A stretch of DNA of 64,000 bases from Bacteroides pyogenes_A (GTDB taxonomy: Bacteria; Bacteroidota; Bacteroidia; Bacteroidales; Bacteroidaceae), in the NCBI RefSeq assembly GCF_048595595.1, contig NZ_CP184347.1, one strand, 5' to 3'. The notes under the pieces were generated by a model. It was given only the letters and a program-made list of their open reading frames with translations. It had not been told where the DNA came from and did not search any database. The position numbers and the translations under genes were made by a program. Positions 53,124 to 62,812 of the stretch are shown here, piece after piece (positions within the stretch are counted from its first letter, which is position 1; every line of letters begins with the position of its first letter).

Positions 53124-56100
53124 TCAGGCTTCGGGCATCATCACCCGGTCGTTCTCTATGTTGATAAATCCTCTCGCTGATGCTTCCTGAATACCTCTCC
53201 GTATGGCTGCTTCTATGTTTGTTCCCATCCGGGTGAAGCCGAATAATCTGGCTCCGCCCTTGATGAGGTCGGGTAAAGGAAGGCTGATGCTGTCTTTTAC
53301 CAGTTGGCGGATGGCATTGGCTACCTCTTCAGGTGGAAGGTCTGCCGCGTCTCTTCCAGAATCGGGGCGGTAAGCCGAATAAGTGCGGTATTGCTCTTCG
53401 CTCTTCCAGAAGATTACGAGCTCTCCGTGGAAAGTCCGGTAAAGATTCGATTCGTCGAAAGCGATGGCCAGCGGAAACTCAGCCCGTTGGACGATGCGGT
53501 TGATGCCCCATTCCGAAAGCACTTTCTTGCTCAACAGCGTTTTGCTGATAGGGGCCTCGCATGCTATAATCTTACGCACCTGCGAGGCGAGTATCGAGGC
53601 GCTTCTGGGGGCGGCGAGCTTGTCGGAAGGATACTTTCCCGGTGTCAGTTTCGCCTCTGTATATTCTTCTCTTCCATTTTCTTCGTGACGGGATTGGCTG
53701 TTTGCACTGCCTGAAATCTCTTTGCCGGCAATGCGGGGCGGTGGGACGCTTTTTTTCTCTTCGTTCCGAGCCGGAGGCATATCATCCGCAGCATGGCCGT
53801 TTTCCATCGCTCGTTGTATGGAAGCGATCACCTCGTCCGGTTTTTCCCACCAGTCCATGGTCCAGATGCGGCAGATGTTCCAGCCGAGCCCTTTCAACAC
53901 TCCGTTCTGTATGATCTCACGGTCGCGCACGGTTTTGGTTTGTCGGTAGTTTTTCCCGTCGCAAATAATTCCCACCCGGTATTTTTGCGGATGTTCGCGG
54001 TCTACGATGCCTATATCTATTTTGTATCCCGAGTAGCCGATGTCTGTGTGTACGGTATATCCCATTGTGCGTAATTTTTCGGCGATGATCTCTTCGATCG
54101 AAATCTTTCTGTCCGAAGGGTGGGATGTGTAGGTATTAAGCGCCGACCTTGTCCCTTTCTCGGCATATTCGAGGAATCGTTTCAGCCCTGCCACTCCGAC
54201 GGAAGATGTACGGTTGAGGTCGATCATGTCCGAACGCAGAGTGGAGAAGATCAGCATTTCGTACCGCGAACGTGAAACCGCTACATTCAGCCTCCGTTCT
54301 CCACCCAACCGGTTGAGCGGTCCGAAATTCATGCTGACACGTCCTTCCGCGTCGGGGCCGTATCCGATAGAGAACAAAATTACGTCCCGCTCATCCCCTT
54401 GTACATTTTCCAGATTTTTGATGAACAGCGGTTCTTCGCATTCCAGCGCCAGTGTTTCAAGCTCGGGGTGGGCGATGAAGAGATCCGATAATAAATCTTC
54501 GATCAACGCTTGCTGAACGATGCTGAAAGTCACTACCCCGATACTTCTTTTCCTCAGTTCCTCATCCCTCAGCCTGCGTGCGATTTCGTCCACCACCGCT
54601 TGCGCCTCTGCACGGTTTTGACGTGTCTTGCCCTTGTCATAATGTCCTTCGATGGCCACCATCTTCACTTTGGATTCGATATTGTCCGGCGCCGGAAAAG
54701 TCATTAGCCTGTTGTCGTAGAACTCGGAGTTGCTGAACGCTATTAGGCTTTCGTGCCTGCTCCGGTAGTGCCATTGCAAATATTTGGAAGGAATGGAGAG
54801 AGCGAGGCAGTCATCGAGAATACTTTCCAGATCTTCTAATTCGATATTCTCTTCGTCTACCATGTTTACGGAAAAGAAATTGGTGGGAGGCATTTGTTTC
54901 GGGTCTCCCACAACCACTACGTTCTTGCCCCGGGCGATAGCGCCTACCGCTTCATATGTCGGCATCTGGGAAGCTTCGTCGAAAACGACCAGGTCGAAGA
55001 GGTCTGCATCGGCATCAATATATTGGGCTACCGATAGGGGGCTCATCAACATGCACGGGCACATGCGAGGCAGCAATGTCGGAATTTGGTCGAACAACTT
55101 GCGGATGGAGATTCCTCGTGCATTGTTCCGTATGTTCTTCTGAAGAATGCCCACTTCGGAGTTCTGAATGGCTTCTTGCGTAAACGACGGAATATTGGAA
55201 GCCAGTTTGGCAAACAACTCTTTCCGGGTGATTTTTTCGAATTCCGCGGCTACTTGTTTGTATTTGGCTATGACGTCATTGAATATTCTGCCATTGAACA
55301 GTTCAAGTTTCGGCTCTTTGGAAATGATATGCCGTGTGATGTCGCGGTAAAGGCTTTTCCGGAAACGGTCGTTGAGTTCGTCGGTGGGGATCGGTCGCTC
55401 CGCGTATTCTCTTGCAACGAAACCGATACCCGATGCTTCGAGTTTGCGAACCGCTTCCAGCCATTGATACCACTCTTTCAGCCTATGCAGATTTTCTGTC
55501 CACGTTTTCGTTTGCGCCAATGCTCTGTCTGTCCATCCGCCCGAATCCCCATATAGAGTTTCGGCGGAGATTCCCAAGGTTGTGCCGAGCTTCTGTTCCA
55601 TTGCGGAAAGCGCTTCGGAGAGTTGCAGCAAATCGCGGATTTCCGAAGCATGAATGTCTCTGAACACATCGACCCCTTCGGACAAACGGGTTGCCAGCGC
55701 TTGCTTCACTTCTGCGGTTTTGGCGGCGTCTTTCGTGTAACTCAACAGCAACGAGTGGATGGAGGAGGCGCTGTCGATTATTTGGTCGACTGCGTCCCAA
55801 TCTTCTTCTCTCCCGTATTTCCCGAACCGGGCAGAGAGTTCCTCTTTATGTCTCTCCACGAAGGCGGCTTCTTCCCGGTATTGTTTGATCCGGTGAAGGA
55901 TTCCTTTGATTTCATCGTTCGCTATCGGATTTAAGGCGAATGGCGATATTGCCTTTTTTATTTTTTTCTGTCCGAAATAGCGTGGCAGGAACCATTGTCC
56001 GGATACTCGCTCCCATTCGTTCAGCAACTGCGCAGCATTGATATTCAGAATTTCATGCAAGAAATCCCGTTCGATATCCGTTCGGAATGCGTCGCGTTGC

Positions 56101-58961
56101 CTTCCGTGAACTGCAGCGGCATGTAGCCCGTCCAGCGTCTCCTTCAGTCGGGGAGTTGTCAGCAGTTCGGGAGTCAGCTCCGGAGTCTCGTTGATCTTTT
56201 GAACAATTGTGTTCCATATCCGGAATCCTTCGCGTGTATCCGGCGTTTCCATGCCTTTCAGCAAGATGGAGAATGAGGATGTTTTTGCCTGAATGCGGTG
56301 CAACAAATCGGTGAATTCGGCAAACAGCCGTGCCGCTTCTTCTTTGGAATCCAATGAATAGCTGTTAACCTGTATTCCCGTGAGCGGATGTCGGTGAGGG
56401 TGTTCGCCTGCATTCGCCGTTCTTACCAGCAGTTCCACTTCGTCTTTCCATTGCGACAACTTCTCTTTGTCCAATGTTTCTAAAAGTTCCGGTGGAAAGC
56501 GGAAGGAGGCTTCCGTGTCGAGCGATTGCTCTCCGACGACAGCTTCATATAAGGAAAGTCCGAAAGGATATTCTTTGTGCAGGGCGTCGATATATTCGCC
56601 CAACTCCTTGCGCAGTGCAGCCAGCCGTTCCGCCTCTTTCCGAAACTCTTCGGGCGGATTTTGTTTCAGCAGTTCAGTGGTTTCTTTCAGTTGTGAAATA
56701 ATGGCCGACTTCTGCATCTTGTTTGAATGCAGCTCGAGGCAAAAGGCTCCCAGTCCCAGCCTGTTCATTCTTTTTTCAACCACGGCAAGCGCCGCCATTT
56801 TCTCGGCTACGAATAAAACCCTCTTCCCTCTGTAAAGGGCATTGGCTATGATGTTGGTGATGGTCTGCGATTTGCCGGTTCCCGGAGGCCCGTGCAATAT
56901 GAACGTCTTGTCGTGTACCGCTTCATAAACCGCTTCCAGCTGTGATGAGTCCGCACTGATGGGCAATAAGATGTCGGCAGGCGACAGCTTTTTATCCATT
57001 GAGGCAGCGTCGGCTTCTTGCTCCGCAGCGACATCCCATTTTATTTTTCCGTCGATGAGGCTCGATACGATTTTATTTTTCGCCAGTTTGGACGAATTAT
57101 TGTGAATGTCGTTCCACATAATGAATTTGTTGAACGAGAATATGCCGAGCATCGCCTGCTCCTCCACATCCCATTTCCGTTGGTTCTTGATGCTGTTCCG
57201 GATGAGCGAGTAGATTCGTTTGACATCGACCCCGTTGTCGTCGGCAGGAAGCGGATCCAGCCCGGGAATCGTAATGCCGAAATTCTGGCGCAACATTTCG
57301 AGCAGCGTAATATTCATCATCGTCTCCTCTTCCCGTAAGCGGATCACATACCCTTTAGCCGCCGACTTGCGGATGATGTCGATGGGCAACAGCAACACGG
57401 GCGCGTAGCGAGGGCGTTCGCTCGCCGCCGTTTCGTACCATTTCAAAAGCCCCACTGCCAGATAAAGAGTGTTCGCTCCGTTTTCTTCGATAGACATGCG
57501 CGACGCGCGATAGAGGTGAGTGAGCGCTTTCGCGAGATCGTTTTCCGTCAGGTAAGAGCGAAGCCTTTTCTGCGCCAGCTCCGACTTCACCAGTTCGGTC
57601 ACCGGGTCGCTTGCGTGAAGTGTGGAATAAATGCCGAACTCTATAGCCGGATTTTCCCAATCGGCAGGCCGATGCAATATCTGAAACTCGCCTCCGCCCG
57701 CCAGAGCATCCTCCAGACTTGCAAAATCCGTAGGTATCAGCTGCAATGTGTTTTTGGTGGCGCGAATATTCAACAGGTTGTTCCGTAGGCTTAAGTCCAG
57801 CAACCTTCTTTCCCATAGAAGTTGCTTGGTCATCACAATGCCGGTATTTTCGCCCGATAAATCGTACCGGCTGACGCTTTGAGGAGTGGCGTGGACGGAA
57901 ACGGGAGCGTTGTCTTCCTCTTGTTCTTTGATTTCCCGATTCTCCCCGTTGAGAGTCTGTTGGGGAATGGGGCGGACTCCTGAGAGTCTCGCTCTCTTTA
58001 CGTCCAGTGCGCACAGGAAGTTTTCACTTCCGATCAGTCTGTCGTTCGCCGCTTTTACCGCATGGTCGAAGTCGGCTCTCTGTCCCGGATTCATGCACGT
58101 CGTTTCTACGAGCGTGATGTCGCAGATTCCTTCTGCTGTGCGTTTAGTCAGAAGCGAGGAATCGTCTACGATGCTGTCGGGAAACGTTTCGGGAACCAGC
58201 CATCCGCCGGCAAAAGCATGTCCCTTGGTCAGGATGATGAGAGGATGTATGCCGATCGACTCCAGGCAAGAGGCATACAGCAATGCCATGTCGAGGCAAG
58301 TTCCCAGTTTCTGTGAGATCACCGTGTTTGCCAGACGTATGCGCTGGCCGTTTGTTTCGAACCCGGCAGGCGGAGCGCTGTAAATAACAGATTGTTCGGC
58401 GATGGCATTGTATACGGCAGCCATCTGCTTCTTTGCCCGGTCGGGGTTGCGACTTTGGTATTCGTTCAGCGAAGGGTTGCCGGTCCATTCCTCTAAAATG
58501 GAAGCCGCCCTGTGCAAGATAGGAGAGAGGGCAGGGTGGTTGGGAGTGATATAGGCCGACAGCATTTGAGGGAAAACATTGATTCCGCCCCATTGGTCGT
58601 ACGCCAGAAGGTCGATGGGGTATTTCCGGCCGAAGACAGGCTCTGTTCCGGAGTAGATGCCGACGTTCAGGCTGCCCGACAGGCGTTCGGTGAGCCGGGC
58701 AAAATAGCCGGCCGATAACGTCAGATTGAAGGAAGTGAGCGAAAGGCTGCCGCGGGGAGGAATTTCTTCTATCGAAGCCGGGACGGAACTTGCGAAGTCC
58801 GGTTCCGGAATGATTTCAATACGCAGATCCTTTAGCGGCTCGTCCGTTATGTTTTCGATGGTAATCTGGTGGATCACGGGCGTTCTGTTCTGTTGCATCG
58901 CGAAATTGACGAGCGGCAAGTAGCTCAGCTGTATCTCGACTTTGTTCAATCTTTCGTTCAT
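53124..58961 (-). CDS. Hhe-type defence protein: DUF4011 - SF1 helicase - nuclease - DUF3320
   Basis: The 1945-residue protein has an N-terminal beta domain and transglutaminase-like region (KLGTCLDMALLYASCLESIG near 220; GHAFAGGW), then DUF4011 (LLWERRLLDLSLRNNLLNIR near 380). Helicase motifs follow: Walker A GPPGTGKSQTITNIIA near 692, VVFDEASQMPTYEAVGAI, NVAVSRSRYEMLIF. A Vsr/MTES-type PD-(D/E)xK nuclease comes next (about 1600-1690; YKIDIGIVDREHPQKY, GIICDGKNY) and a DUF3320 tail (LFGFTRMGTNIEAAI). This order matches the single-gene Hhe anti-phage system. No other defence gene is next to it. Defence function is by family. Confidence 0.88.
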   Translation of the reverse strand: MNERLNKVEIQLSYLPLVNFAMQQNRTPVIHQITIENITDEPLKDLRIEIIPEPDFASSVPASIEEIPPRGSLSLTSFNLTLSAGYFARLTERLSGSLNVGIYSGTEPVFGRKYPIDLLAYDQWGGINVFPQMLSAYITPNHPALSPILHRAASILEEWTGNPSLNEYQSRNPDRAKKQMAAVYNAIAEQSVIYSAPPAGFETNGQRIRLANTVISQKLGTCLDMALLYASCLESIGIHPLIILTKGHAFAGGWLVPETFPDSIVDDSSLLTKRTAEGICDITLVETTCMNPGQRADFDHAVKAANDRLIGSENFLCALDVKRARLSGVRPIPQQTLNGENREIKEQEEDNAPVSVHATPQSVSRYDLSGENTGIVMTKQLLWERRLLDLSLRNNLLNIRATKNTLQLIPTDFASLEDALAGGGEFQILHRPADWENPAIEFGIYSTLHASDPVTELVKSELAQKRLRSYLTENDLAKALTHLYRASRMSIEENGANTLYLAVGLLKWYETAASERPRYAPVLLLPIDIIRKSAAKGYVIRLREEETMMNITLLEMLRQNFGITIPGLDPLPADDNGVDVKRIYSLIRNSIKNQRKWDVEEQAMLGIFSFNKFIMWNDIHNNSSKLAKNKIVSSLIDGKIKWDVAAEQEADAASMDKKLSPADILLPISADSSQLEAVYEAVHDKTFILHGPPGTGKSQTITNIIANALYRGKRVLFVAEKMAALAVVEKRMNRLGLGAFCLELHSNKMQKSAIISQLKETTELLKQNPPEEFRKEAERLAALRKELGEYIDALHKEYPFGLSLYEAVVGEQSLDTEASFRFPPELLETLDKEKLSQWKDEVELLVRTANAGEHPHRHPLTGIQVNSYSLDSKEEAARLFAEFTDLLHRIQAKTSSFSILLKGMETPDTREGFRIWNTIVQKINETPELTPELLTTPRLKETLDGLHAAAVHGRQRDAFRTDIERDFLHEILNINAAQLLNEWERVSGQWFLPRYFGQKKIKKAISPFALNPIANDEIKGILHRIKQYREEAAFVERHKEELSARFGKYGREEDWDAVDQIIDSASSIHSLLLSYTKDAAKTAEVKQALATRLSEGVDVFRDIHASEIRDLLQLSEALSAMEQKLGTTLGISAETLYGDSGGWTDRALAQTKTWTENLHRLKEWYQWLEAVRKLEASGIGFVAREYAERPIPTDELNDRFRKSLYRDITRHIISKEPKLELFNGRIFNDVIAKYKQVAAEFEKITRKELFAKLASNIPSFTQEAIQNSEVGILQKNIRNNARGISIRKLFDQIPTLLPRMCPCMLMSPLSVAQYIDADADLFDLVVFDEASQMPTYEAVGAIARGKNVVVVGDPKQMPPTNFFSVNMVDEENIELEDLESILDDCLALSIPSKYLQWHYRSRHESLIAFSNSEFYDNRLMTFPAPDNIESKVKMVAIEGHYDKGKTRQNRAEAQAVVDEIARRLRDEELRKRSIGVVTFSIVQQALIEDLLSDLFIAHPELETLALECEEPLFIKNLENVQGDERDVILFSIGYGPDAEGRVSMNFGPLNRLGGERRLNVAVSRSRYEMLIFSTLRSDMIDLNRTSSVGVAGLKRFLEYAEKGTRSALNTYTSHPSDRKISIEEIIAEKLRTMGYTVHTDIGYSGYKIDIGIVDREHPQKYRVGIICDGKNYRQTKTVRDREIIQNGVLKGLGWNICRIWTMDWWEKPDEVIASIQRAMENGHAADDMPPARNEEKKSVPPPRIAGKEISGSANSQSRHEENGREEYTEAKLTPGKYPSDKLAAPRSASILASQVRKIIACEAPISKTLLSKKVLSEWGINRIVQRAEFPLAIAFDESNLYRTFHGELVIFWKSEEQYRTYSAYRPDSGRDAADLPPEEVANAIRQLVKDSISLPLPDLIKGGARLFGFTRMGTNIEAAIRRGIQEASARGFINIENDRVMMPEA

Positions 58962-59038
58962 GATAAAAACAATATAAGTTTCGGAGTTGCAATATTACAA
59001 AAAATAGATGTATAAACCGCTTTTTATTTTCCTATTCT

Positions 59039-59069
59039 TTTGTCAGTCAAGAAAATATTTCTAACTTTG
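59039..59069 (+). promoter_or_regulatory. Promoter of rpsA
   Basis: TTTG (59039-59042), 19 bases, TAACTTTG (59062-59069) matches the Bacteroides consensus fully. The leader of about 55 bases before ATG 59131 is AT-rich without a Shine-Dalgarno, as usual for this phylum. Confidence 0.85.
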
Positions 59070-59130
59070 CGCCCGATTTATAGTCATATAATGTCTTATT
59101 CAATTAAAGTATTAACAATTTAATTTATTA

Positions 59131-60915
59131 ATGGAAAACTTAAAGAACGTAGCTCCTATCGAAGATTTCAACTGGGATGCTTATGAAAATGGCGAAGCGG
59201 TAGCCAATGCCAGTCAGGAAGAGCTTGAAAAAGCTTATGACAGTACGCTTAACAAGGTAAACGACCGTGAGGTTGTCGATGGAACCGTAATCTCAATGAA
59301 CAAGCGTGAAGTAGTTGTGAACATCGGTTACAAGTCGGACGGTATCATCCCGTTGAATGAGTTCCGTTACAATCCCGACCTGAAGGTAGGTGATACTGTA
59401 GAGGTATACATTGAAAATCAGGAAGACAAAAAAGGACAGTTGGTGCTGTCGCACAGAAAAGCCCGCGCTACCCGCTCTTGGGATCGTGTGAACGCGGCTT
59501 TGGAAAACGAAGAAATTATCAAGGGTTATATCAAGTGCCGCACGAAGGGCGGTATGATCGTAGACGTATTCGGTATCGAAGCATTCTTGCCGGGTTCTCA
59601 GATCGACGTGAAACCGATTCGCGACTATGATGTATTCGTTGGCAAAACAATGGAATTCAAGGTGGTTAAAATCAACCAGGAATTCAAAAACGTGGTTGTT
59701 TCTCACAAGGCTCTTATCGAAGCCGAACTGGAACAACAGAAGAAGGAAATTATCAGCAAACTCGAAAAAGGACAAGTTCTTGAAGGAACTGTTAAGAATA
59801 TCACCTCTTACGGAGTATTCATCGACTTGGGCGGCGTAGACGGCCTGATTCACATTACAGACCTTTCTTGGGGCCGTGTAAGCGATCCGAAGGAAGTAGT
59901 CGAACTGGATCAGAAGCTCAACGTCGTTATTCTCGACTTCGATGACGAGAAGAAGCGTATCGCTTTGGGTCTGAAACAGCTTACTCCGCATCCGTGGGAC
60001 GCTTTGGATACTGAGCTGAAAGTAGGCGACAAGGTGAAAGGCAAAGTGGTTGTGATGGCAGATTACGGTGCGTTCATCGAAATAGCTCCGGGTGTGGAAG
60101 GCTTGATCCACGTTTCTGAAATGTCTTGGAGCCAGCATTTGCGCTCAGCTCAGGACTTTATGAAGGTAGGAGACGAGGTGGAAGCAGTCGTTCTTACTCT
60201 CGACCGCGACGAACGCAAGATGTCTTTGGGCATCAAACAGCTGAAACAAGATCCGTGGGAAACTATCGAAACGAAGTATCCCGTAGGTTCTCAGCATACT
60301 GCAAAGGTGCGCAACTTCACGAACTTCGGTGTGTTCGTTGAAATCGAAGAAGGCGTTGACGGCTTGATCCACATCTCCGACTTGTCTTGGACGAAGAAGG
60401 TGAAACATCCGTCAGAGTTCACTCAGATCGGTGCCGATATCGAAGTTCAGGTATTGGAGATCGACAAAGACAACCGTCGCTTGAGCTTAGGCCACAAACA
60501 ACTCGAAGAAAACCCCTGGGATGTATTCGAAACCGTATTTACCGTAGGTTCGGTACACGAAGGTACAATCATCGAAATGCTGGATAAGGGCGCTGTAGTA
60601 TCTTTGCCTTATGGCGTGGAAGGCTTTGCCACTCCGAAACATCTGGTGAAAGAAGACGGCTCACAGGCTCAGTTGGATGAGAAACTCGAATTCAAGGTGA
60701 TTGAGTTCAACAAAGACGCTAAGAGAATCATCCTTTCTCACAGCCGCATTTTCGAAGATGTAGCGAAGGCGGAAGAAAGAGCTGAAAAGAAAGCATCGAA
60801 GAAATCTTCCAAGAAAGAAGACGCTCCGATGATTCAGAATCAGGCTGCTTCGACTACGCTGGGAGACATCGACGCTCTGGCTGCACTGAAAGAACAGTTG
60901 GAAGGAAATAAATAA
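59131..60915 (+). CDS. rpsA: 30S ribosomal protein S1
   Basis: The 594-residue protein is a string of six S1 RNA-binding repeats, the middle ones with the pattern YGVFIDLGGVDGLIHITDLSW, YGAFIEIAPGVEGLIHVSEMSW and FGVFVEIEEGVDGLIHISDLSW. It ends in a lysine-rich tail. It binds mRNA on the small ribosomal subunit and is important in Bacteroidetes, where start sites lack Shine-Dalgarno sequences. Complete. Confidence 0.97.
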   Translation: MENLKNVAPIEDFNWDAYENGEAVANASQEELEKAYDSTLNKVNDREVVDGTVISMNKREVVVNIGYKSDGIIPLNEFRYNPDLKVGDTVEVYIENQEDKKGQLVLSHRKARATRSWDRVNAALENEEIIKGYIKCRTKGGMIVDVFGIEAFLPGSQIDVKPIRDYDVFVGKTMEFKVVKINQEFKNVVVSHKALIEAELEQQKKEIISKLEKGQVLEGTVKNITSYGVFIDLGGVDGLIHITDLSWGRVSDPKEVVELDQKLNVVILDFDDEKKRIALGLKQLTPHPWDALDTELKVGDKVKGKVVVMADYGAFIEIAPGVEGLIHVSEMSWSQHLRSAQDFMKVGDEVEAVVLTLDRDERKMSLGIKQLKQDPWETIETKYPVGSQHTAKVRNFTNFGVFVEIEEGVDGLIHISDLSWTKKVKHPSEFTQIGADIEVQVLEIDKDNRRLSLGHKQLEENPWDVFETVFTVGSVHEGTIIEMLDKGAVVSLPYGVEGFATPKHLVKEDGSQAQLDEKLEFKVIEFNKDAKRIILSHSRIFEDVAKAEERAEKKASKKSSKKEDAPMIQNQAASTTLGDIDALAALKEQLEGNK

Positions 60916-60940
60916 TCGGAACTGTTTCCGGATAAATAAG

Positions 60941-60973
60941 AAAGGCATTCCGCTCGTCGGGATGCCTTTTTTG
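60941..60973 (+). terminator. Terminator of rpsA
   Basis: AAAGGCATTCC and GGGATGCCTTTTTT form a stem with a short loop and T-run directly after the gene. Confidence 0.85.
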
Positions 60974-60994
60974 TGTTTACGCAGCAGATAGGGG

Positions 60995-61042
60995 AATCCC
61001 TATCCGCAAATAGGAATAACCGCTCGGATAGGGATTTTTTTC
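60995..61042 (+). terminator. Second hairpin with T-run
   Basis: AATCCCTATCCG (60995-61006) pairs with CGGATAGGGATT (61025-61036) and is followed by T. It lies 40 bases before the lipoprotein start and could be a backup terminator or a leader structure. Confidence 0.55.
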
Positions 61043-61077
61043 ATTTTACATTTGAGGCAATTGAAAAACATAAAACG

Positions 61078-61593
61078 ATGGGAAGAATGAAAACGATTCA
61101 ACATGTTTTATTCCTGCTGCCGGTGCTTCTGCTCAGCAGTTGCTTTACAAACCGGATCGCTTATAAGCAGATGGAGAGCATCCGGCGCGGGATGTCGACG
61201 GAAGAGGTGATAGCGATTCTTGGCGAACCGAGTTACCGGAGCTTTAACGACAAAGGCGAAATGCTGGAGTTTCGGGAAGCGGAATACGGAACGTCCAAAG
61301 TTGTCAGGGTGTGGTTTGTCGATGAAAAGGCGGTTGAGATGAAAAGCTATCTGGACCGGTACGACAATGACTGTACTAACCGTAAAAAAGCCGGGGAAGA
61401 CGATGAGAAAGAGGGAGAAAAGAAATCTTCCGGGAAGAGCGGTGAGGCTAAGGTGCGGGTGACGACAGACGGAAAGCATGTGCTGCACACGGGCTCTATC
61501 ATCGTTACTCCGGATGGAAAGCACGAAACGGTGGTAATGGATGCGGGCGGAGTGATTGTCACCGCGTCCGGCAAGCACATTCATGTGTTGTGA
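61078..61593 (+). CDS. SmpA/OmlA-like small lipoprotein
   Basis: The 171-residue protein has a lipoprotein signal (VLFLLPVLLLSSC, Cys near 22) and the BamE/SmpA-like pattern MESIRRGMSTEEVIAILGEPSYRSF near 33-57. After an acidic-basic linker (DDEKEGEKKSSGKSG) it ends with three short repeats (TTDGKH, TPDGKH, TASGKH). ATG 61078 is chosen because the upstream 35 codons are not signal-like and lie in the terminator. Role unknown; the fold suggests an envelope protein. Confidence 0.7.
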   Translation: MGRMKTIQHVLFLLPVLLLSSCFTNRIAYKQMESIRRGMSTEEVIAILGEPSYRSFNDKGEMLEFREAEYGTSKVVRVWFVDEKAVEMKSYLDRYDNDCTNRKKAGEDDEKEGEKKSSGKSGEAKVRVTTDGKHVLHTGSIIVTPDGKHETVVMDAGGVIVTASGKHIHVL

Positions 61594-61633
61594 TATTGCA
61601 TGCAGAGAGAGGCGGTTTATCCGTCAGCGGCGG

Positions 61634-61727
61634 GTGAAGATGGATTGATTCTCCCGCAACGGGGATTGCCGCGTTGGGGTGAAAGATGCTGCTCCCGCGT
61701 GAAGATGGATTGATTGTCCCGCAACGG
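61634..61727. repeat. Direct repeat of 29 bases in the rnz upstream region
   Basis: Copies at 61634-61662 and 61699-61727 begin gtgaagatggattgatt and differ at one base. They are separated by a GC-rich stretch that can pair with the end of the first copy (CGCAACG with CGTTG). Confidence 0.85.
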
Positions 61728-61830
61728 AGTATCGGTTCTACGGGAATTTCCCGCTGATGGCCGATGAAAACGGAAGCGATTGCACGTAACTTTTTCCCCG
61801 TTTCCTTGCCGTATTGAATTTGAAATACTC

Positions 61831-61838
61831 TATCTTTG
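61831..61838 (+). promoter_or_regulatory. -7 box right before rnz
   Basis: TATCTTTG fits TAnnTTTG and ends 6 bases before the ATG at 61845. Transcription would start at or next to the start codon, implying a leaderless or nearly leaderless mRNA. Confidence 0.5.
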
Positions 61839-61844
61839 CACGTA

Positions 61845-62783
61845 ATGGAGAAATTTGAGCTACATATATTGGGGTGCGGTTCGGCTTTGCCTACCACCCG
61901 GCACTTCCCTTCCTCCCAAGTCGTCAACTTGCGCGATAAGCTCTTTATGGTCGATTGCGGAGAAGGAACGCAACTGCAACTGCGCCGTTCGCGGCTGAAG
62001 TTTTCGCGGCTGAACAGGGTGTTCATCTCCCATTTGCATGGCGACCACTGTTTCGGCCTGCCGGGATTGATCTCAACGTTCGGTCTGCTGGGGCGCACTG
62101 CCGATTTGCATATCCATTCTCCCCACGGTTTGGAGGAGCTGTTCGCGCCGTGGATGGAGTTTTTCCATAAAACGTTGCCCTACAAAGTGCTTTTCCACGA
62201 GTTCGAAACGAAGCGCCCGGAGGTGGTTTATGAAGACCATTCGCTTACCGTGTCCACCATTCCTTTGAAGCATCGCATCCCCTGTTGCGGGTTTCTGTTT
62301 GAAGAGAAGCAGGTTGCCAACCATATCATCAGGGAGATGACGGACTTCTACAAAGTTCCCGTGTATGAGCTGAACCGGATAAAGAACGGTGCCGATTTCG
62401 TCACTCCCGACGGCGAGCTGATTCCGAACGCCCGTCTGACGCGTCCCGCCGAACCGGCACGGAAGTACGCTTATTGTTCCGATACGGCTTTCCACCCGCA
62501 GATTGCGGAGCAGATAAAAGGTGCGGACCTGCTGTTTCATGAGGCTACGTTCGCGCAGGACGAGCAGGCGCGCGCCCGGGAGACGTTTCATTCCACCGCA
62601 GCGCAAGCGGCGCGCATGGCTGCCGATGCACAGGTAAAGCGATTGGTTATCGGACATTTCTCCGCCCGTTACGAAGACGAATCGGTGCTGCTCGACGAGG
62701 CGAGGGCGGTGTTTCCGCAAACCATGCTCGCGAAAGAGAATTTGTGTGTGAATGTGGGCGCGGGCGGGAACCGGGATTTTTGA
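61845..62783 (+). CDS. rnz: Ribonuclease Z
   Basis: The 312-residue metallo-beta-lactamase-fold nuclease matures tRNA 3' ends. Motifs: LGCGSALPTTRHFPSSQVV at the start, SHLHGDHCFGLPGLI near 62 (metal-binding HxHxDH), AYCSDTAFHP near 205 and GHFSARY near 265. ATG 61845 is the family start; the frame opens with TTG three codons earlier. Confidence 0.96.
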   Translation: MEKFELHILGCGSALPTTRHFPSSQVVNLRDKLFMVDCGEGTQLQLRRSRLKFSRLNRVFISHLHGDHCFGLPGLISTFGLLGRTADLHIHSPHGLEELFAPWMEFFHKTLPYKVLFHEFETKRPEVVYEDHSLTVSTIPLKHRIPCCGFLFEEKQVANHIIREMTDFYKVPVYELNRIKNGADFVTPDGELIPNARLTRPAEPARKYAYCSDTAFHPQIAEQIKGADLLFHEATFAQDEQARARETFHSTAAQAARMAADAQVKRLVIGHFSARYEDESVLLDEARAVFPQTMLAKENLCVNVGAGGNRDF

Positions 62784-62812
62784 AACGATAATGAATCTAT
62801 ATAAGAACTGAG

